46,364 bases of DNA from Rhodoferax sp. (lineage in GTDB: Bacteria > Pseudomonadota > Gammaproteobacteria > Burkholderiales > Burkholderiaceae_C). The position numbers were made by a program, and so were the translations under genes. The notes under the pieces were generated by a model. The model was not told where the DNA came from. It saw nothing but the letters and a program-made list of their open reading frames with translations, and made no database searches. The stretch is from contig NZ_JAGPBB010000022.1 in NCBI RefSeq assembly GCF_018063565.1, positions 1 through 46,364 of the forward strand, given 5' to 3'. Below, piece by piece: positions 25,745 to 34,948 of the stretch (the stretch's first letter is position 1; every line of letters begins with the position of its first letter).

Positions 25745-27054
25745 CAGATCGTTCCTTGGTCAGGCACCACGATGACCGGCGCAAAGCCGCCGCCCTGGGT
25801 GCGAAAGTTGGTGGTCTGTCCTGCGTACATACGCGCGGCCAGCAGTTGCACCTGGCCACCATAGGTGTAGGCGCGAATGTCAAACTTGAGGTCAGTCAGC
25901 ACGCCATCCACTTCGATCATGCGCGCAGCAGGTGGCACCAGGGCCTGGGCCACAAAATCGCCCACCAGGATATCGCCCCAGACACGGCGTGTCAGCTTGT
26001 CACCCCGGTACGCTGCCTTGGCACCGTACCCCGCCACCGGCTTGAAAAACAGGTCGCGCCGTTGTGACCACAGCGCATCCGCCTGGTCATGGGTAACCAG
26101 CCGGGTTCGGGGTACCGTGCGGCCTAGCAATAGACGGTCTGCGCTGCTGGCGCCCCAGGTTTGCAGAAGCTCGTCCTGGCTGAGTGCCACCAGATTGCGC
26201 TTGTCGGCCAGCAGGGCGTGGGCGCGCGGGTGCGGTGTCAGCACCACGGCACCGGTTTCATAGGCCTGTCGCAAGGGCCGGTTCTCCGGTTCTTCCAGGT
26301 AGAAATCAGTGAGACGGTTGTAGATCATGTCTACCGGTGTGTTCTGGTACTGCAGCTGGTCGTCGATCCAGCTCAACTCGCTGGGGTCGGCAATATGGGC
26401 GGTCACGCCGTGTGAGGCAAACAATTGTTGAAACAGCGTAAATTCCGGTGCCAGATACTGCGCCGTCGGGTTGCGGTCCACAATCAGCACGTTGCGCCAA
26501 GGGGAACCGCCACGCTGCAACTGCCATTCGTTGGCAAACATCGCAAAAAGGGCGTGATGAAGGCTCTCGTGTTGAAGGTTCGATTGAAAAGCCAGGTTCA
26601 GCTCGTCGCAACAGGCTTCCTGCGCGCGTGCCAACGCTGCATTGAGGAGCAGGCCGCCCGCATTGGTGTTGATCTCGATCAGTTGTGGGCCGAGGGCGCT
26701 GAGGTGAAAGTCATAACCCATGCAGGCCGCAAGCGGCCCCCAGCGGTGTTGCGCGACGGCATCGGCCCGGTCCAGCGCCTGCGCCTGGAAACCGGGTAAG
26801 GACGCGACCCGCTCGATGGCAGCCACAGCGGCCTCGATCTGCCCCTGCACGCGGTCGGACATGAACACCACGCTGCTTGAAAACAGGTTGGGGCGGGTGT
26901 GGCTGATGTCGTCCAGCAAGCCCTTCAGGCTGGGGTCTGCCTCCAGTTGCTCCCGCAGGCGTTGTGTGTTGAGGGTGCGGCAATAGCAGTCTCGGTTCAG
27001 CGCTTCAGCAGAACTGGGGCGCAAGGCAGGTTCGGGGAAGTGGGCAGTGGTCAT
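25744..27054 (-). CDS. Circularly permuted ATP-grasp ligase-like protein, function unknown
   Basis: From ATG 27054 the protein has 436 residues (MTTAHFPEPALRPSS). Upstream in-frame codons overlap the divergent leader and look unconserved. The ATP-grasp elements are present in rotated order. The terminal block GYDFHLSALGPQLIEINTNAGG-like element (Asp115, Glu127, Asn129) is in the N-terminal third. VDMIYNRLTDFYLE and LLADKRNLVAL are central. The ATP-binding FFKPVAGYGAK (Lys338) and the FDIRAY...AARMYAGQTTNFR element (Asp392, Arg394, Arg408, Asn416) close the protein, where RimK-like enzymes have DIR...R...N before their EVN motif. Such enzymes join a carboxylate to an amine. No GNAT domain is present. 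It is translationally coupled to the amidotransferase. Confidence 0.7.
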   Translation of the reverse strand: MTTAHFPEPALRPSSAEALNRDCYCRTLNTQRLREQLEADPSLKGLLDDISHTRPNLFSSSVVFMSDRVQGQIEAAVAAIERVASLPGFQAQALDRADAVAQHRWGPLAACMGYDFHLSALGPQLIEINTNAGGLLLNAALARAQEACCDELNLAFQSNLQHESLHHALFAMFANEWQLQRGGSPWRNVLIVDRNPTAQYLAPEFTLFQQLFASHGVTAHIADPSELSWIDDQLQYQNTPVDMIYNRLTDFYLEEPENRPLRQAYETGAVVLTPHPRAHALLADKRNLVALSQDELLQTWGASSADRLLLGRTVPRTRLVTHDQADALWSQRRDLFFKPVAGYGAKAAYRGDKLTRRVWGDILVGDFVAQALVPPAARMIEVDGVLTDLKFDIRAYTYGGQVQLLAARMYAGQTTNFRTQGGGFAPVIVVPDQGTI

Positions 27055-27119
27055 GAAAACGTGGCAAATTCGGGGCCGCCACGCGCAACGGTGGTCGCCC
27101 GGCGTGACAGGGACTGATT

Positions 27120-27148
27120 TTGCCTCAGACGCGCTCTGCGAGTACGAT
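27120..27148 (+). promoter_or_regulatory. Possible sigma-70 promoter of the thioredoxin-like gene
   Basis: TTGCCT (27120-27125), 17 bp, then TACGAT (27143-27148). It lies 57 bp upstream of the TlpA-like start in the 151-bp divergent leader. Confidence 0.35.
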
Positions 27149-27205
27149 GTGCGACCAGCATGCGAATTCCCCCCAACCAAACCCGTCAACCGCAGGACCC
27201 TCCAG

Positions 27206-27790
27206 ATGAACCCAGTGCTTTTTTCCAGCCGTCGTCGCAGCACCGTAGGACTTGCTTTGGGATGGCCATTGGGTCTTTTTCTGGGGGTGAACCGAGCAGC
27301 GCTGGCGCAGTCGACGCCGGCGGGTGCGGCAATGCTCAGTCCGGCGCAGATGGAACGCATGGCAGGCGCCTTGCCCGCCACCGGCAGCCGGATTGCTTTG
27401 CCTGAAGTGGCGCTGCTGGGGGGTGGGCAGTTCCGTCCGGCACAAACTGCCGGGCAGGTGACGGTCATTTACTGGTGGGCCAGTACCTGCCCGTTTTGCG
27501 CCCAGCAAAGTCCCGAGATACAAAAACTCTGGCAAAGTTATCAGGGCAAAGGTCTGCAGATGCTGGCCTTGTCGGTGGACCGCCAGCCCGAGGAAGCGTT
27601 GGCGTATCTGAACAAGAAGGGGTATACCTTCCCATCCGCCTGGGTCAGCGCCGAGGTGCACCGGCGTCTGCCCAAGCCACGGGGACTGCCGGTCACGCTG
27701 GTCCTCGGGCGCGACGGCAAAGTCTTGCAGGCCGAAAAAGGCCAGATGTTTGCCGAAGACGTGGCGCAAATTGCCCAGTGGATCCAGTAA
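27206..27790 (+). CDS. TlpA/ResA-like periplasmic thioredoxin
   Basis: The 194-residue protein starts at ATG 27206. The N-terminus carries SSRRRSTVGLALGWPLGLF, a twin-arginine-like signal cleaved near ALAQS. A thioredoxin fold follows with YWWASTCPFCAQQSPE (redox CPFC) and PRGLPVTLVLGRDGK, containing the cis-proline. It probably reduces or exchanges disulfides in exported proteins, for instance c-type cytochromes, several of which are encoded nearby. It is divergent from the ATP-grasp gene and convergent with the sulfide dehydrogenase genes. Confidence 0.85.
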   Translation: MNPVLFSSRRRSTVGLALGWPLGLFLGVNRAALAQSTPAGAAMLSPAQMERMAGALPATGSRIALPEVALLGGGQFRPAQTAGQVTVIYWWASTCPFCAQQSPEIQKLWQSYQGKGLQMLALSVDRQPEEALAYLNKKGYTFPSAWVSAEVHRRLPKPRGLPVTLVLGRDGKVLQAEKGQMFAEDVAQIAQWIQ

Positions 27791-27802
27791 GCAGCGTGCG
27801 GC

Positions 27803-29224
27803 TCAGGCAAAACTGTCGCCCATCAAGGTGGTGAACCAGGTGTTCATCTGCCTGAAGTTGTCGCTGCTGATGGTCGCCGCCTCGGTGGCTTTGGCACCCA
27901 CCGTGTTGCCACCATTGGCGGCCACCACCATTTTGCGATTGACGCCATCATATTGGTAGACCGTGGATAGCCATGACGCCGTGCTGGCGGTGATGGGTGA
28001 ATAGCAGGCGGAATTCGCCACCGGTGCCGGATCGGGTTGCTGCCCGCCGAGCAGGCGGATGATGGCGTCGGCGCAAATTTTGGCTTCCTGGTTGGCCACG
28101 TGCCCGGCTTTGGGCATGGCGCAACTGGCGGCGTCGCCAATCACGTGAATGCCGGGCGCGGTGGTGGATTCGTAGCTCAGCACATTCACCACACACCAGC
28201 GCCCATCCGGCTTGCCGCTGGCATCTTGGCTGTTGTTCAGCCCGGCATTGTGCAGCCAGCCACCGGTGCTTGCACCGCGTGCGCGTTGCGGTGCGATCGG
28301 GTTGACGACCTGCGCCTGAATCGACTGTGCGGTCTGCAATCCGTCTTTGTAAGTCACCACCTTCGTGTCGGGGTTGACGGTGATGCCGCTGATACCCGGG
28401 CGATAGTCAATCACCCCCTTGTGCAGCGTGCCAAAGGCGTAGCTGAAATTGTCAACTTCGGCCTGAATGCTGGCGTTTTCATCCAGAATGATCACTTTGG
28501 AGCTGGTGCCGCTGCCAAAGCGCGTTTTCAGGAAATCAGCCACCAGGCAAGCCCGCTCATAAGGGCCGGGTGGGCAGCGGTAGGGCGCCTTGGGGATGGT
28601 CATGACAAAAACCCCGCCATTGACCATGCCAGCAATCTGGCTGGCCAGCAAGGTCGTTTGGGTACCCGCGTGCCAGGCATGAGGGGTCTGGTTGTCGTAG
28701 TGGCTTTGACTCAGGCCGTAAGCGTTGTCAAACTCGATGCCGGGTGCCAGTATCAGTCGGTCGTAGGCCAAGACGCTGCCATCCGATAGTGTGACGGTCT
28801 TGGACGCCTTGTCGATCGACTGCAACGCAGCGTGTTTGAGCGTGACGCCGTATTTGCTGCTCAGATTGGCATACGAATAGGCCAGGCTTGCCACATTGCG
28901 CGAGCCATTGAGCACCAGGTTGCTCATGATGTTGGAGGTGTAACTGGCATTGGGCTCAACCAGCGTCACGGCGATGCCGCTGCCACCCCAAAGCCGCAAG
29001 TATTTGGCCACGGTGGCACCGGCCATACCTCCACCGACGACCACAACGCGGGCACTGAGCCCGGTCGTGGCCGCTGTCACGGTGGTACTGCCCGAACTGC
29101 TACCGCCAGAATCGTTGTCGTCATCGGTGTGGCCAAGCACCGGCACCAGACCGGCACCGAGTGTGGCCATGGCCGTGAGCAACCAGCGGCGACGATTGGG
29201 CAAAGTTTTAAGGTTGTGCTGCAT
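27803..29224 (-). CDS. fccB: Sulfide dehydrogenase flavoprotein (flavocytochrome c, FccB/SoxF type)
   Basis: The 473-residue periplasmic FAD protein has a Tat signal (NRRRWLLTAMATLGAG) and then an unusual Asp/Ser/Gly/Thr-rich linker (residues 31-55). FAD-binding VVVGGGMAGATVAKYLR is near residue 60. FCSD-type motifs are TSNIMSNLVLNG, PYRCPPGPYERACLVADFL and VIGDAASCAMPKAGHVANQEAK; the Cys in YRC and in ASC are the likely redox disulfide. It oxidises sulfide and passes electrons to the cytochrome subunit. It starts 15 bp after the cytochrome gene on the same strand. Confidence 0.9.
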   Translation of the reverse strand: MQHNLKTLPNRRRWLLTAMATLGAGLVPVLGHTDDDNDSGGSSSGSTTVTAATTGLSARVVVVGGGMAGATVAKYLRLWGGSGIAVTLVEPNASYTSNIMSNLVLNGSRNVASLAYSYANLSSKYGVTLKHAALQSIDKASKTVTLSDGSVLAYDRLILAPGIEFDNAYGLSQSHYDNQTPHAWHAGTQTTLLASQIAGMVNGGVFVMTIPKAPYRCPPGPYERACLVADFLKTRFGSGTSSKVIILDENASIQAEVDNFSYAFGTLHKGVIDYRPGISGITVNPDTKVVTYKDGLQTAQSIQAQVVNPIAPQRARGASTGGWLHNAGLNNSQDASGKPDGRWCVVNVLSYESTTAPGIHVIGDAASCAMPKAGHVANQEAKICADAIIRLLGGQQPDPAPVANSACYSPITASTASWLSTVYQYDGVNRKMVVAANGGNTVGAKATEAATISSDNFRQMNTWFTTLMGDSFA

Positions 29225-29239
29225 GTTCAGGTTCCTGAT

Positions 29240-29653
29240 TTATTGGTTGAGGTAGGCGGCAATGGCATCAATCTGCGCGACGGTATAACCCTGCACATGC
29301 GCCGCCATGATGTTGCTGTTGGCGGCTTTGGTCAAAAATTCTTTGATCTCACCTGCACTTTCACCCCGGATGTTGTCAAAACCACCGGTCCCTTCAGTGC
29401 CGTGGCACTGGAAACAGTTGGATGCCAGCAGTCGGCCGCTGGTATTGCCGACCTGAACCGTCTGGGTGGGAGAGCCCGGTACGACGGGCGTGGTGGGTGT
29501 CGTCACCACAGGGGTTGGCGCAGTGGCCGAGTTTTCGTCGCTGGTGGTGGTGCTTCCACCGCCACCACCACAGGCAGTCAGCAGGGCAGCGGTGAGGGCC
29601 AGGATCGACAGGCGGCAATGAGATGCTCGGCGTGGGGTTGCATCGGGATTCAT
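29240..29653 (-). CDS. fccA: Cytochrome c subunit of flavocytochrome c sulfide dehydrogenase, lipoprotein
   Basis: From ATG 29653 the protein has 137 residues. A type II signal ends in the lipobox LLTAC with Cys28, so it is membrane-anchored. A Gly5 tract and a Ser/Thr/Pro stalk (about residues 29-65) follow, then one c-type heme site CFQCH (Cys80, Cys83, His84), with Met116 in SNIMAAHVQGY as candidate sixth ligand. The final QIDAIAAYLNQ is the usual class I cytochrome end. It is directly followed by the FAD subunit, so it serves as its electron acceptor. A lipid anchor and stalk are not usual for FccA. Confidence 0.85.
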   Translation of the reverse strand: MNPDATPRRASHCRLSILALTAALLTACGGGGGSTTTSDENSATAPTPVVTTPTTPVVPGSPTQTVQVGNTSGRLLASNCFQCHGTEGTGGFDNIRGESAGEIKEFLTKAANSNIMAAHVQGYTVAQIDAIAAYLNQ

Positions 29654-29682
29654 GAGGCTCCTTAAGAATGGTCGGGTCGGTT

Positions 29683-29701
29683 GACGGCATGACTTGCCGT
29701 C
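29683..29701. promoter_or_regulatory. Perfect 7-bp inverted repeat upstream of fccA
   Basis: GACGGCA (29683-29689) and TGCCGTC (29695-29701) flank a 5-bp centre. It lies 30 bp upstream of the fccA start in the 168-bp divergent leader shared with the phosphatase gene. It could be an operator or a leader hairpin; no T-run follows on either strand. Confidence 0.4.
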
Positions 29702-29732
29702 GGTGCACAGGACTGAATTCTTGCGATCTGTG

Positions 29733-29749
29733 CTTAAGAAGGACTTAAG
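29733..29749. promoter_or_regulatory. Two CTTAAG direct repeats spaced 11 bp
   Basis: CTTAAGA occurs at 29733 and 29744, one helical turn apart; a third CTTAAG lies at 29661, just upstream of fccA. The 11-bp spacing is typical of tandem sites for OmpR/PhoB-type regulators, which is inference. Either divergent gene could be the target. Confidence 0.35.
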
Positions 29750-29821
29750 AGCGCGCTCGGCGGCTCTTCTTTCAAGGCTGGCATAGTGCCGATAACTTTC
29801 AAGACACAACAAGGAAGCGCC

Positions 29822-30301
29822 ATGACTTATTCGGTACTGTTTGTCTGCATGGGCAATATCTGTCGTAGCCCGACTGCAGAAGGTGTTTTTGCCCACCGGG
29901 CGCAGCAGCACGGGCTGGCTGACCGGGTGCGCGTTGATTCGGCGGGTACCCACAACTACCATCCCGACAGCCCGCCTGATGCACGTTCACAGGTGCATGC
30001 CAGGCAACGCGGGTACGATTTATCGGCGTTGCGCGCCCGCCAGATTGCTGACGACGACTTCGTTTCCTTCGATCTCATTATGGCGATGGACTGGGACAAT
30101 CTGGCTTTGTTGCAGGCCGCCTGCCCACCACAGCACCAGCACAAGCTGCGCCGTCTGACCGAGTTCTGTCAGCGGCACGACAGCCCGGTGATACCCGACC
30201 CGTACTACGGTGGACACCAGGGCTTTGAGCAGGTACTGGATCTGGTGGAAGATGCCTGTGATGGTCTGCTGGCGCACGCGCGTGGCCAATTGAGAGTTTG
30301 A
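29822..30301 (+). CDS. Low-molecular-weight protein tyrosine phosphatase
   Basis: The 159-residue protein starts at ATG 29822. The P-loop VCMGNICRSP gives nucleophile Cys9 and Arg15, and the general acid Asp is in PDPYYGG. SAGTHNYHPDSPPDARS and LIMAMDWDNLALL are family-typical. It is a cytosolic phosphatase, often tied to exopolysaccharide tyrosine-kinase control or general dephosphorylation. No tyrosine kinase gene is near. Residues upstream of the chosen ATG are not conserved. Confidence 0.9.
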   Translation: MTYSVLFVCMGNICRSPTAEGVFAHRAQQHGLADRVRVDSAGTHNYHPDSPPDARSQVHARQRGYDLSALRARQIADDDFVSFDLIMAMDWDNLALLQAACPPQHQHKLRRLTEFCQRHDSPVIPDPYYGGHQGFEQVLDLVEDACDGLLAHARGQLRV

Positions 30302-30508
30302 AAGTCGATCCGAACACCAACAGAGCCGCATCTGCAAACGCCGGCAACGGCAACCGAAATCAACGGGTGCCAGGGTGGCGCGGCGGTGCGGTTTGCCGTG
30401 ATCAATCATCCATTGCCAATGATAATGGCGGCGTCAGAAACTTGGAGTGCAGGGCTTGATGTCAAGGCGTGCTTTGGGGTGGGCAGAGTTTGAAAGGGAT
30501 CGCTGGCT

Positions 30509-32512
30509 ATGAAGCTGAGAAAGGCATCGAACTGGTTTTCCCTGATTCTGCTGGGGGCTCTGATCGCCAATGCACTCATCATGCTGCAGGTGAAACAGGC
30601 CCACGACCAGGCTGTTGCGGCACAGGAGCACAGCCGCCAAGCCATTGCGCTGATCAATGAGATGCGGCTTGAAAGCGAACAGCTCGCACATCTGGTGCGC
30701 GCCTACACGGTCACCGGGGAAGCACGCTACTTGCTCTATTACTACGACATCATTGCGATCCAAAAGGGTGAAAAATCGGTGCCGCAGGACTTTGACCCGG
30801 GCACTTACTGGGATCGGGTCATTGCTGGCCGGCAGGTTCACGCCCTGCCCAAATCGGGCCTGAAGCGTTCACTGGCCCAGCGTATGCAGACTTTGGGCTT
30901 TAGTGCGCGGGAGCTCGACAGCTTTCACTCGCTGATTCGTGCTACCGAAGCTCTGAACAAGATCGAGCAGGTGGCATTCGCTGCCACCCAGGGACTTTAC
31001 GACCCCCATAAAAAGCAGTTTGTTTCAGACGGAACGCCCGACCTGAAGTTTGCCAGCGGGTTGGTACACGGGCCTCAATACATCGCGCTCAAGGCCATCG
31101 TCTCGGATGCGATCCGCAACCTCTCCCACCAAGTTGGCCAGCGGACCGATGATGAAGTCGTCCAGGCCACCCAACAGCTTGATCAGATGATTTCACGTTC
31201 GTTGATGTTCATGCTGGGGACATTGCTGGTGGTCAGCGTGGGGTATGCCGTTGTGTTGCGTTCAGTATTGCGGCCGCTGGACCGCATTGGCAAAACAGCA
31301 GGCAAACTGGCGGGCGGCGAATACGCCACCCGCTCCGATGTAGGGCATGGGGTGGACGAAATTGTGGCGCTCGGTGCTGCCATGGACGGTATGGCCCAGT
31401 CGATACAAGACGACATCACGCACCGCGCTGTCATTCAGGATGAACTGGAAAAGGCTCGCCAACGTGCCGAGGAGGCAACCCACGCGAAGTCGATGTTTTT
31501 GGCCAATATGAGTCACGAGATCCGAACCCCCATGAACGCGATCATCGGCATGGCGCATCTGATCCTCAACAGCGAACTCACACGACGTCAGCGCGATTAT
31601 GCCGGGCACATTCACAGGGCCGCTCAGTCCCTGCTGGCGCTGATCAACGATATTCTTGATTTTTCAAAAATTGAAGCCAACAAGATGGAACTGGATCTCC
31701 AGCCGTTTCGCGTGGAGCAGGTGATTGACAGTGCGCTGAGCCTGCTTCGATTGCGAGCGCAGGACGGTCAGGTCGAACTGCTGCTTGAGATTCCCTCGCC
31801 GCTGCTGTCGGATGAGAGTGTTGTGGTCATGGGCGACGCCATGCGTCTGGGGCAAGTTTTGACCAATTTATTGAGCAATGCCATCAAATTCAGCCCTTTG
31901 GGTCAGGTTCGATTGCGGGTGCTTGTTCAAGAGTACAGTGAAAATCAGCTGATCCTTCGTTTTGAAGTCGAAGATACAGGCATTGGCATTTCGCCTGAAC
32001 AAAGGGAGCATCTGTTTCAGGAGTTTTCGCAGGCTGACGGCTCAACTACACGGAAATTTGGCGGCACCGGCCTGGGCTTGGCGATTGCCCGGAAATTGGT
32101 GGAACTGATGGGGGGGCACATTCAGGTTGAAAGCGAGCTTGGCAAGGGCTCGCGCTTTTACTTCAGCGTCCAGTTTGACCTGGCTGACAGAGTGGCACAT
32201 CAAGAACGGCCGGAGCCGTCTTTTGCAAGCGTGGTGGAATTGCCGGGTCTTGCGACGGCTGGTTCAGGTCAAGCGCCGGCGTCAGTTTCTGCGTCTGGTT
32301 CCAGAACGCTGCCGGCCTGTTTGCCGCGCCTGCGGCAGCTTCTGGGCGAAGGCGACAACCAGGCCGTTCACTTGTGGCGCACGCACACGGTGGCGTTCGC
32401 CGCTATATTGGAACCGTTTGACATCCAGCGCATCGAGAATGCACTGAGCCGATTTGACTTCGATACTGCGCTGGAAATACTTGCGACCTTAACGCCGAAT
32501 GACCATGACTGA
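30509..32512 (+). CDS. Membrane sensor histidine kinase
   Basis: The 667-residue protein has TM1 (about residues 8-28), a large mostly helical periplasmic sensor (about 29-228) with [20 protein letters not shown], and TM2 (about 230-250). HAMP follows, then a short coiled coil, HisKA with His336 in [11 protein letters not shown], and an HATPase with [17 protein letters not shown] and [13 protein letters not shown]. The C-terminal 65 residues ([12 protein letters not shown]...[13 protein letters not shown]) resemble the tail that follows receiver domains in hybrid kinases, yet no receiver is present. It overlaps the HD-GYP response regulator by 14 bp, its probable phosphorylation partner. Confidence 0.88.
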   Translation: MKLRKASNWFSLILLGALIANALIMLQVKQAHDQAVAAQEHSRQAIALINEMRLESEQLAHLVRAYTVTGEARYLLYYYDIIAIQKGEKSVPQDFDPGTYWDRVIAGRQVHALPKSGLKRSLAQRMQTLGFSARELDSFHSLIRATEALNKIEQVAFAATQGLYDPHKKQFVSDGTPDLKFASGLVHGPQYIALKAIVSDAIRNLSHQVGQRTDDEVVQATQQLDQMISRSLMFMLGTLLVVSVGYAVVLRSVLRPLDRIGKTAGKLAGGEYATRSDVGHGVDEIVALGAAMDGMAQSIQDDITHRAVIQDELEKARQRAEEATHAKSMFLANMSHEIRTPMNAIIGMAHLILNSELTRRQRDYAGHIHRAAQSLLALINDILDFSKIEANKMELDLQPFRVEQVIDSALSLLRLRAQDGQVELLLEIPSPLLSDESVVVMGDAMRLGQVLTNLLSNAIKFSPLGQVRLRVLVQEYSENQLILRFEVEDTGIGISPEQREHLFQEFSQADGSTTRKFGGTGLGLAIARKLVELMGGHIQVESELGKGSRFYFSVQFDLADRVAHQERPEPSFASVVELPGLATAGSGQAPASVSASGSRTLPACLPRLRQLLGEGDNQAVHLWRTHTVAFAAILEPFDIQRIENALSRFDFDTALEILATLTPNDHD

Positions 32513-33614
32513 CGCCGTACTTCATGACTCGGGCCTGGCCCGTCCAACGTTGCTGATCGTTGACGACACACCGGCCAACCTGACGGTGTTGGCCGATCTG
32601 CTGCAGGAGGACTACCGGGTCAAGGTTGCCAACAACGGTATCAAGGCGCTGCAATACGCGCGTGCCGCCCCGCCCGATTTGGTATTGCTTGACATCATGA
32701 TGCCGGGAATGGATGGTTACGAGGTTTGCCGTCAACTCAAGTCTGATGCCACGACACGGAATGTTCCGGTGATTTTTCTTACCGCCAAAGTGGCCATCGA
32801 AGACGAGGAGCGCGGCTTTTCTGTGGGGGCGGTCGATTTCATCCACAAACCGATCAGCCCACCGATTGTGGCTGCACGGGTGCGCACCCATCTGGCCATG
32901 AAGCATTGGCAGGACTTCATGCGGGACAAAAACCATTGGCTCGAACAAGAAGTCCAGCGTCGCCTGTCGCAGGTACATCGCCTTCAGGATGCATCCATTT
33001 ACGTCATGATCTCCCTGGCCGAGTTCCGGGACGAATGCACTGGCAACCACATCCGGCGTACCCAGGAATATGTGCAGCTGCTGGCACGGCAGTTGGCCTT
33101 GTTGCCTCGGTACACCACGCTGTTGACACCGGACTATGTGGAGATGCTGGCCAAATCCGCGCCGCTGCATGACATTGGCAAGATTGCTATTCCAGACCAC
33201 ATCCTGCTCAAACCCGGCAAGCTCGATGCCGCAGAGTTCGCCATCATGCAAACGCATGCCGAACGCGGCTACGACATTCTGCAGCGAGCCGACAATTTCA
33301 TGGGCGATCAGGGTGAGTTTCTGGATATCGCTCTGGACATTGCCCGCCACCATCACGAAAAGTGGGACGGTTCCGGCTATCCGCACGGCCTGGCCGGCGA
33401 GGCCATACCGCTGACCGCACGTCTGATGGCCCTGGCCGATGTTTATGACGCCCTGCACAGTGCGAGACCCTATAAACCCGCGATGACACATGCCCAGGCA
33501 GCAGATATCATTCTGCAAGGTCGCGGTCGTCATTTTGATCCGGAGATTGTGGACATCTTTATTGCCAATGCGGCAGCTTTTGTTGAAATCGCCGACCGTT
33601 GGCCCGATGCTTGA
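32499..33614 (+). CDS. Response regulator with HD-GYP c-di-GMP phosphodiesterase domain
   Basis: The 371-residue protein has a receiver domain (about 15-130) with Asp65 in [13 protein letters not shown] and Lys in IHKPI, a linker helix, and an HD-GYP domain (about 160-365). HDIGK is at 224-228, the signature GYP at 293-295 in [13 protein letters not shown], and [15 protein letters not shown] follows. All catalytic residues are in place, so c-di-GMP hydrolysis controlled by phosphorylation is expected. Two ATGs (32499, 32505) are possible; both overlap the kinase stop. The next gene, a porin-like protein, follows after 35 bp. Confidence 0.92.
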   Translation: MTMTDAVLHDSGLARPTLLIVDDTPANLTVLADLLQEDYRVKVANNGIKALQYARAAPPDLVLLDIMMPGMDGYEVCRQLKSDATTRNVPVIFLTAKVAIEDEERGFSVGAVDFIHKPISPPIVAARVRTHLAMKHWQDFMRDKNHWLEQEVQRRLSQVHRLQDASIYVMISLAEFRDECTGNHIRRTQEYVQLLARQLALLPRYTTLLTPDYVEMLAKSAPLHDIGKIAIPDHILLKPGKLDAAEFAIMQTHAERGYDILQRADNFMGDQGEFLDIALDIARHHHEKWDGSGYPHGLAGEAIPLTARLMALADVYDALHSARPYKPAMTHAQAADIILQGRGRHFDPEIVDIFIANAAAFVEIADRWPDA

Positions 33615-33649
33615 GACCCATTACCAGCCAAATTCATCGCCCTCTCATC

Positions 33650-34936
33650 ATGAAACCACTGCTGCTGGCACTGCTTGGCCCTTTGTTTTGCATCTTGCCC
33701 GGCACGGGCTATGCCGTGGACTTTGCCGTTTCCGGCTTTGGTACGCTGGGTTATGCCGTTTCTGACCAGCCGTTCAACTATCAGCGCTTCATTGATAACA
33801 CCGGCACATTGACTCGGGACAGTCTTTTCGGAGTGCAGCTGGACACCCAGTTCACACCGCAATGGAGCACCACGGTGCAGGCCAAAGTGGCTCCGTCGAT
33901 CAAGAACGACAGCCGTTGGGATGCAACACTTTCGTGGGCATTTCTCTCCTGGCGACCCAGCAATGACTGGTTGATCAGAGCTGGCAAATTGCGCGTTCCC
34001 GGCTATCTGAACTCCGAAAATCTGGATGTTGGCGCCACGCTGGATCTGGCCCGCCAACCTCTGGAGGTGTATGCAACCTCACCGATCGTCGATATGACAG
34101 GGGCCTCGTTCAACAAGACCTGGGGCTTCGAGAATAGTGAGTTGAGCCTGGACGGCTATTGGGGCAAGGGCAAGACCGAGCTGCGCATCCATGTGCGCGA
34201 TGGCATTCCCGGCTTGCTGGCGGCAGGTGCGAATTTCACGCCCTTGAATGCTGAGGGCACAGGGCTTCTGCTGACCTATCGTCCTGGAGAGAGTGTGTAC
34301 CGGGTCGGATATCACTTGGCTTCGGTTGAGCGCACGGATGGGCAGGAGTGGCTGGAAGATCCCAATTTTGTTGCCCTGGCACCCGGCATTGGTTACTACA
34401 ACTTCCAGCCGGGTCCTGGAATCCGCAGTACCAAGAGCCTTGATTTCACACTGTTCAATTTGGGTGCCGATCTGGATCTCGGGCAAAATATTCGTCTGAC
34501 CACCGAGTACGCACGCCGCCGCAGCACGACCGGAAATGGCGGTGGCATCGATACTGACGGTGGCTATGTGTCTTTGCGCAAACGCATTGGCAAATGGACG
34601 CCTTACCTTTATTGGGCCAGTTTGCGCACCGAAAGCGCTTCACTTGAGCGCTACCAAACCTTCAACACCACCACGGTGCCCGCAGCGCTTGTGGGGCCGG
34701 CGGCCGCCGTGATCAATGCATCGCAGCGGGCCGGCGCCGATTTTTATCAGGCGTTTGATCAGGTCTCCTGGGCCATTGGCACCTCTTATGCACTGAGTTC
34801 GACACAAAAAATCAAGACCGAATGGGTACGCACCCGTGTTGGGGTTGCCAGCAGTCTGGTCGATGCACCAGCAGGCGGCAATGTCAGCCATAAGAGCATC
34901 CATGTGTTCTCGCTGTCGTACAGTTTCGTGTTCTGA
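33650..34936 (+). CDS. Porin-like outer-membrane beta-barrel protein
   Basis: The ATG at 33650 gives a 428-residue protein with a signal peptide ending near GTGYAV. FAVSGFGTLGYAVSD is a typical first barrel strand. Alternating hydrophobic strands run throughout and the C-terminal Phe (SLSYSFVF) fits Bam recognition. It resembles general or anion-selective porins and is close in order to a periplasmic phosphate-binding-like protein. The substrate is unknown. It is downstream of, and probably co-transcribed with, the kinase and HD-GYP genes. Confidence 0.8.
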   Translation: MKPLLLALLGPLFCILPGTGYAVDFAVSGFGTLGYAVSDQPFNYQRFIDNTGTLTRDSLFGVQLDTQFTPQWSTTVQAKVAPSIKNDSRWDATLSWAFLSWRPSNDWLIRAGKLRVPGYLNSENLDVGATLDLARQPLEVYATSPIVDMTGASFNKTWGFENSELSLDGYWGKGKTELRIHVRDGIPGLLAAGANFTPLNAEGTGLLLTYRPGESVYRVGYHLASVERTDGQEWLEDPNFVALAPGIGYYNFQPGPGIRSTKSLDFTLFNLGADLDLGQNIRLTTEYARRRSTTGNGGGIDTDGGYVSLRKRIGKWTPYLYWASLRTESASLERYQTFNTTTVPAALVGPAAAVINASQRAGADFYQAFDQVSWAIGTSYALSSTQKIKTEWVRTRVGVASSLVDAPAGGNVSHKSIHVFSLSYSFVF

Positions 34937-34948
34937 GGGGGCGGAACC

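Noticed and set aside
24527-25864. Long plus-strand open frame of 445 codons
   Set aside because: It is antisense to the well-supported amidotransferase and shows no known domain.
30415-30433. Fur-box-like AATGATAAT in the kinase leader
   Set aside because: Only about 10 of 19 consensus positions match, and the right half is poor.
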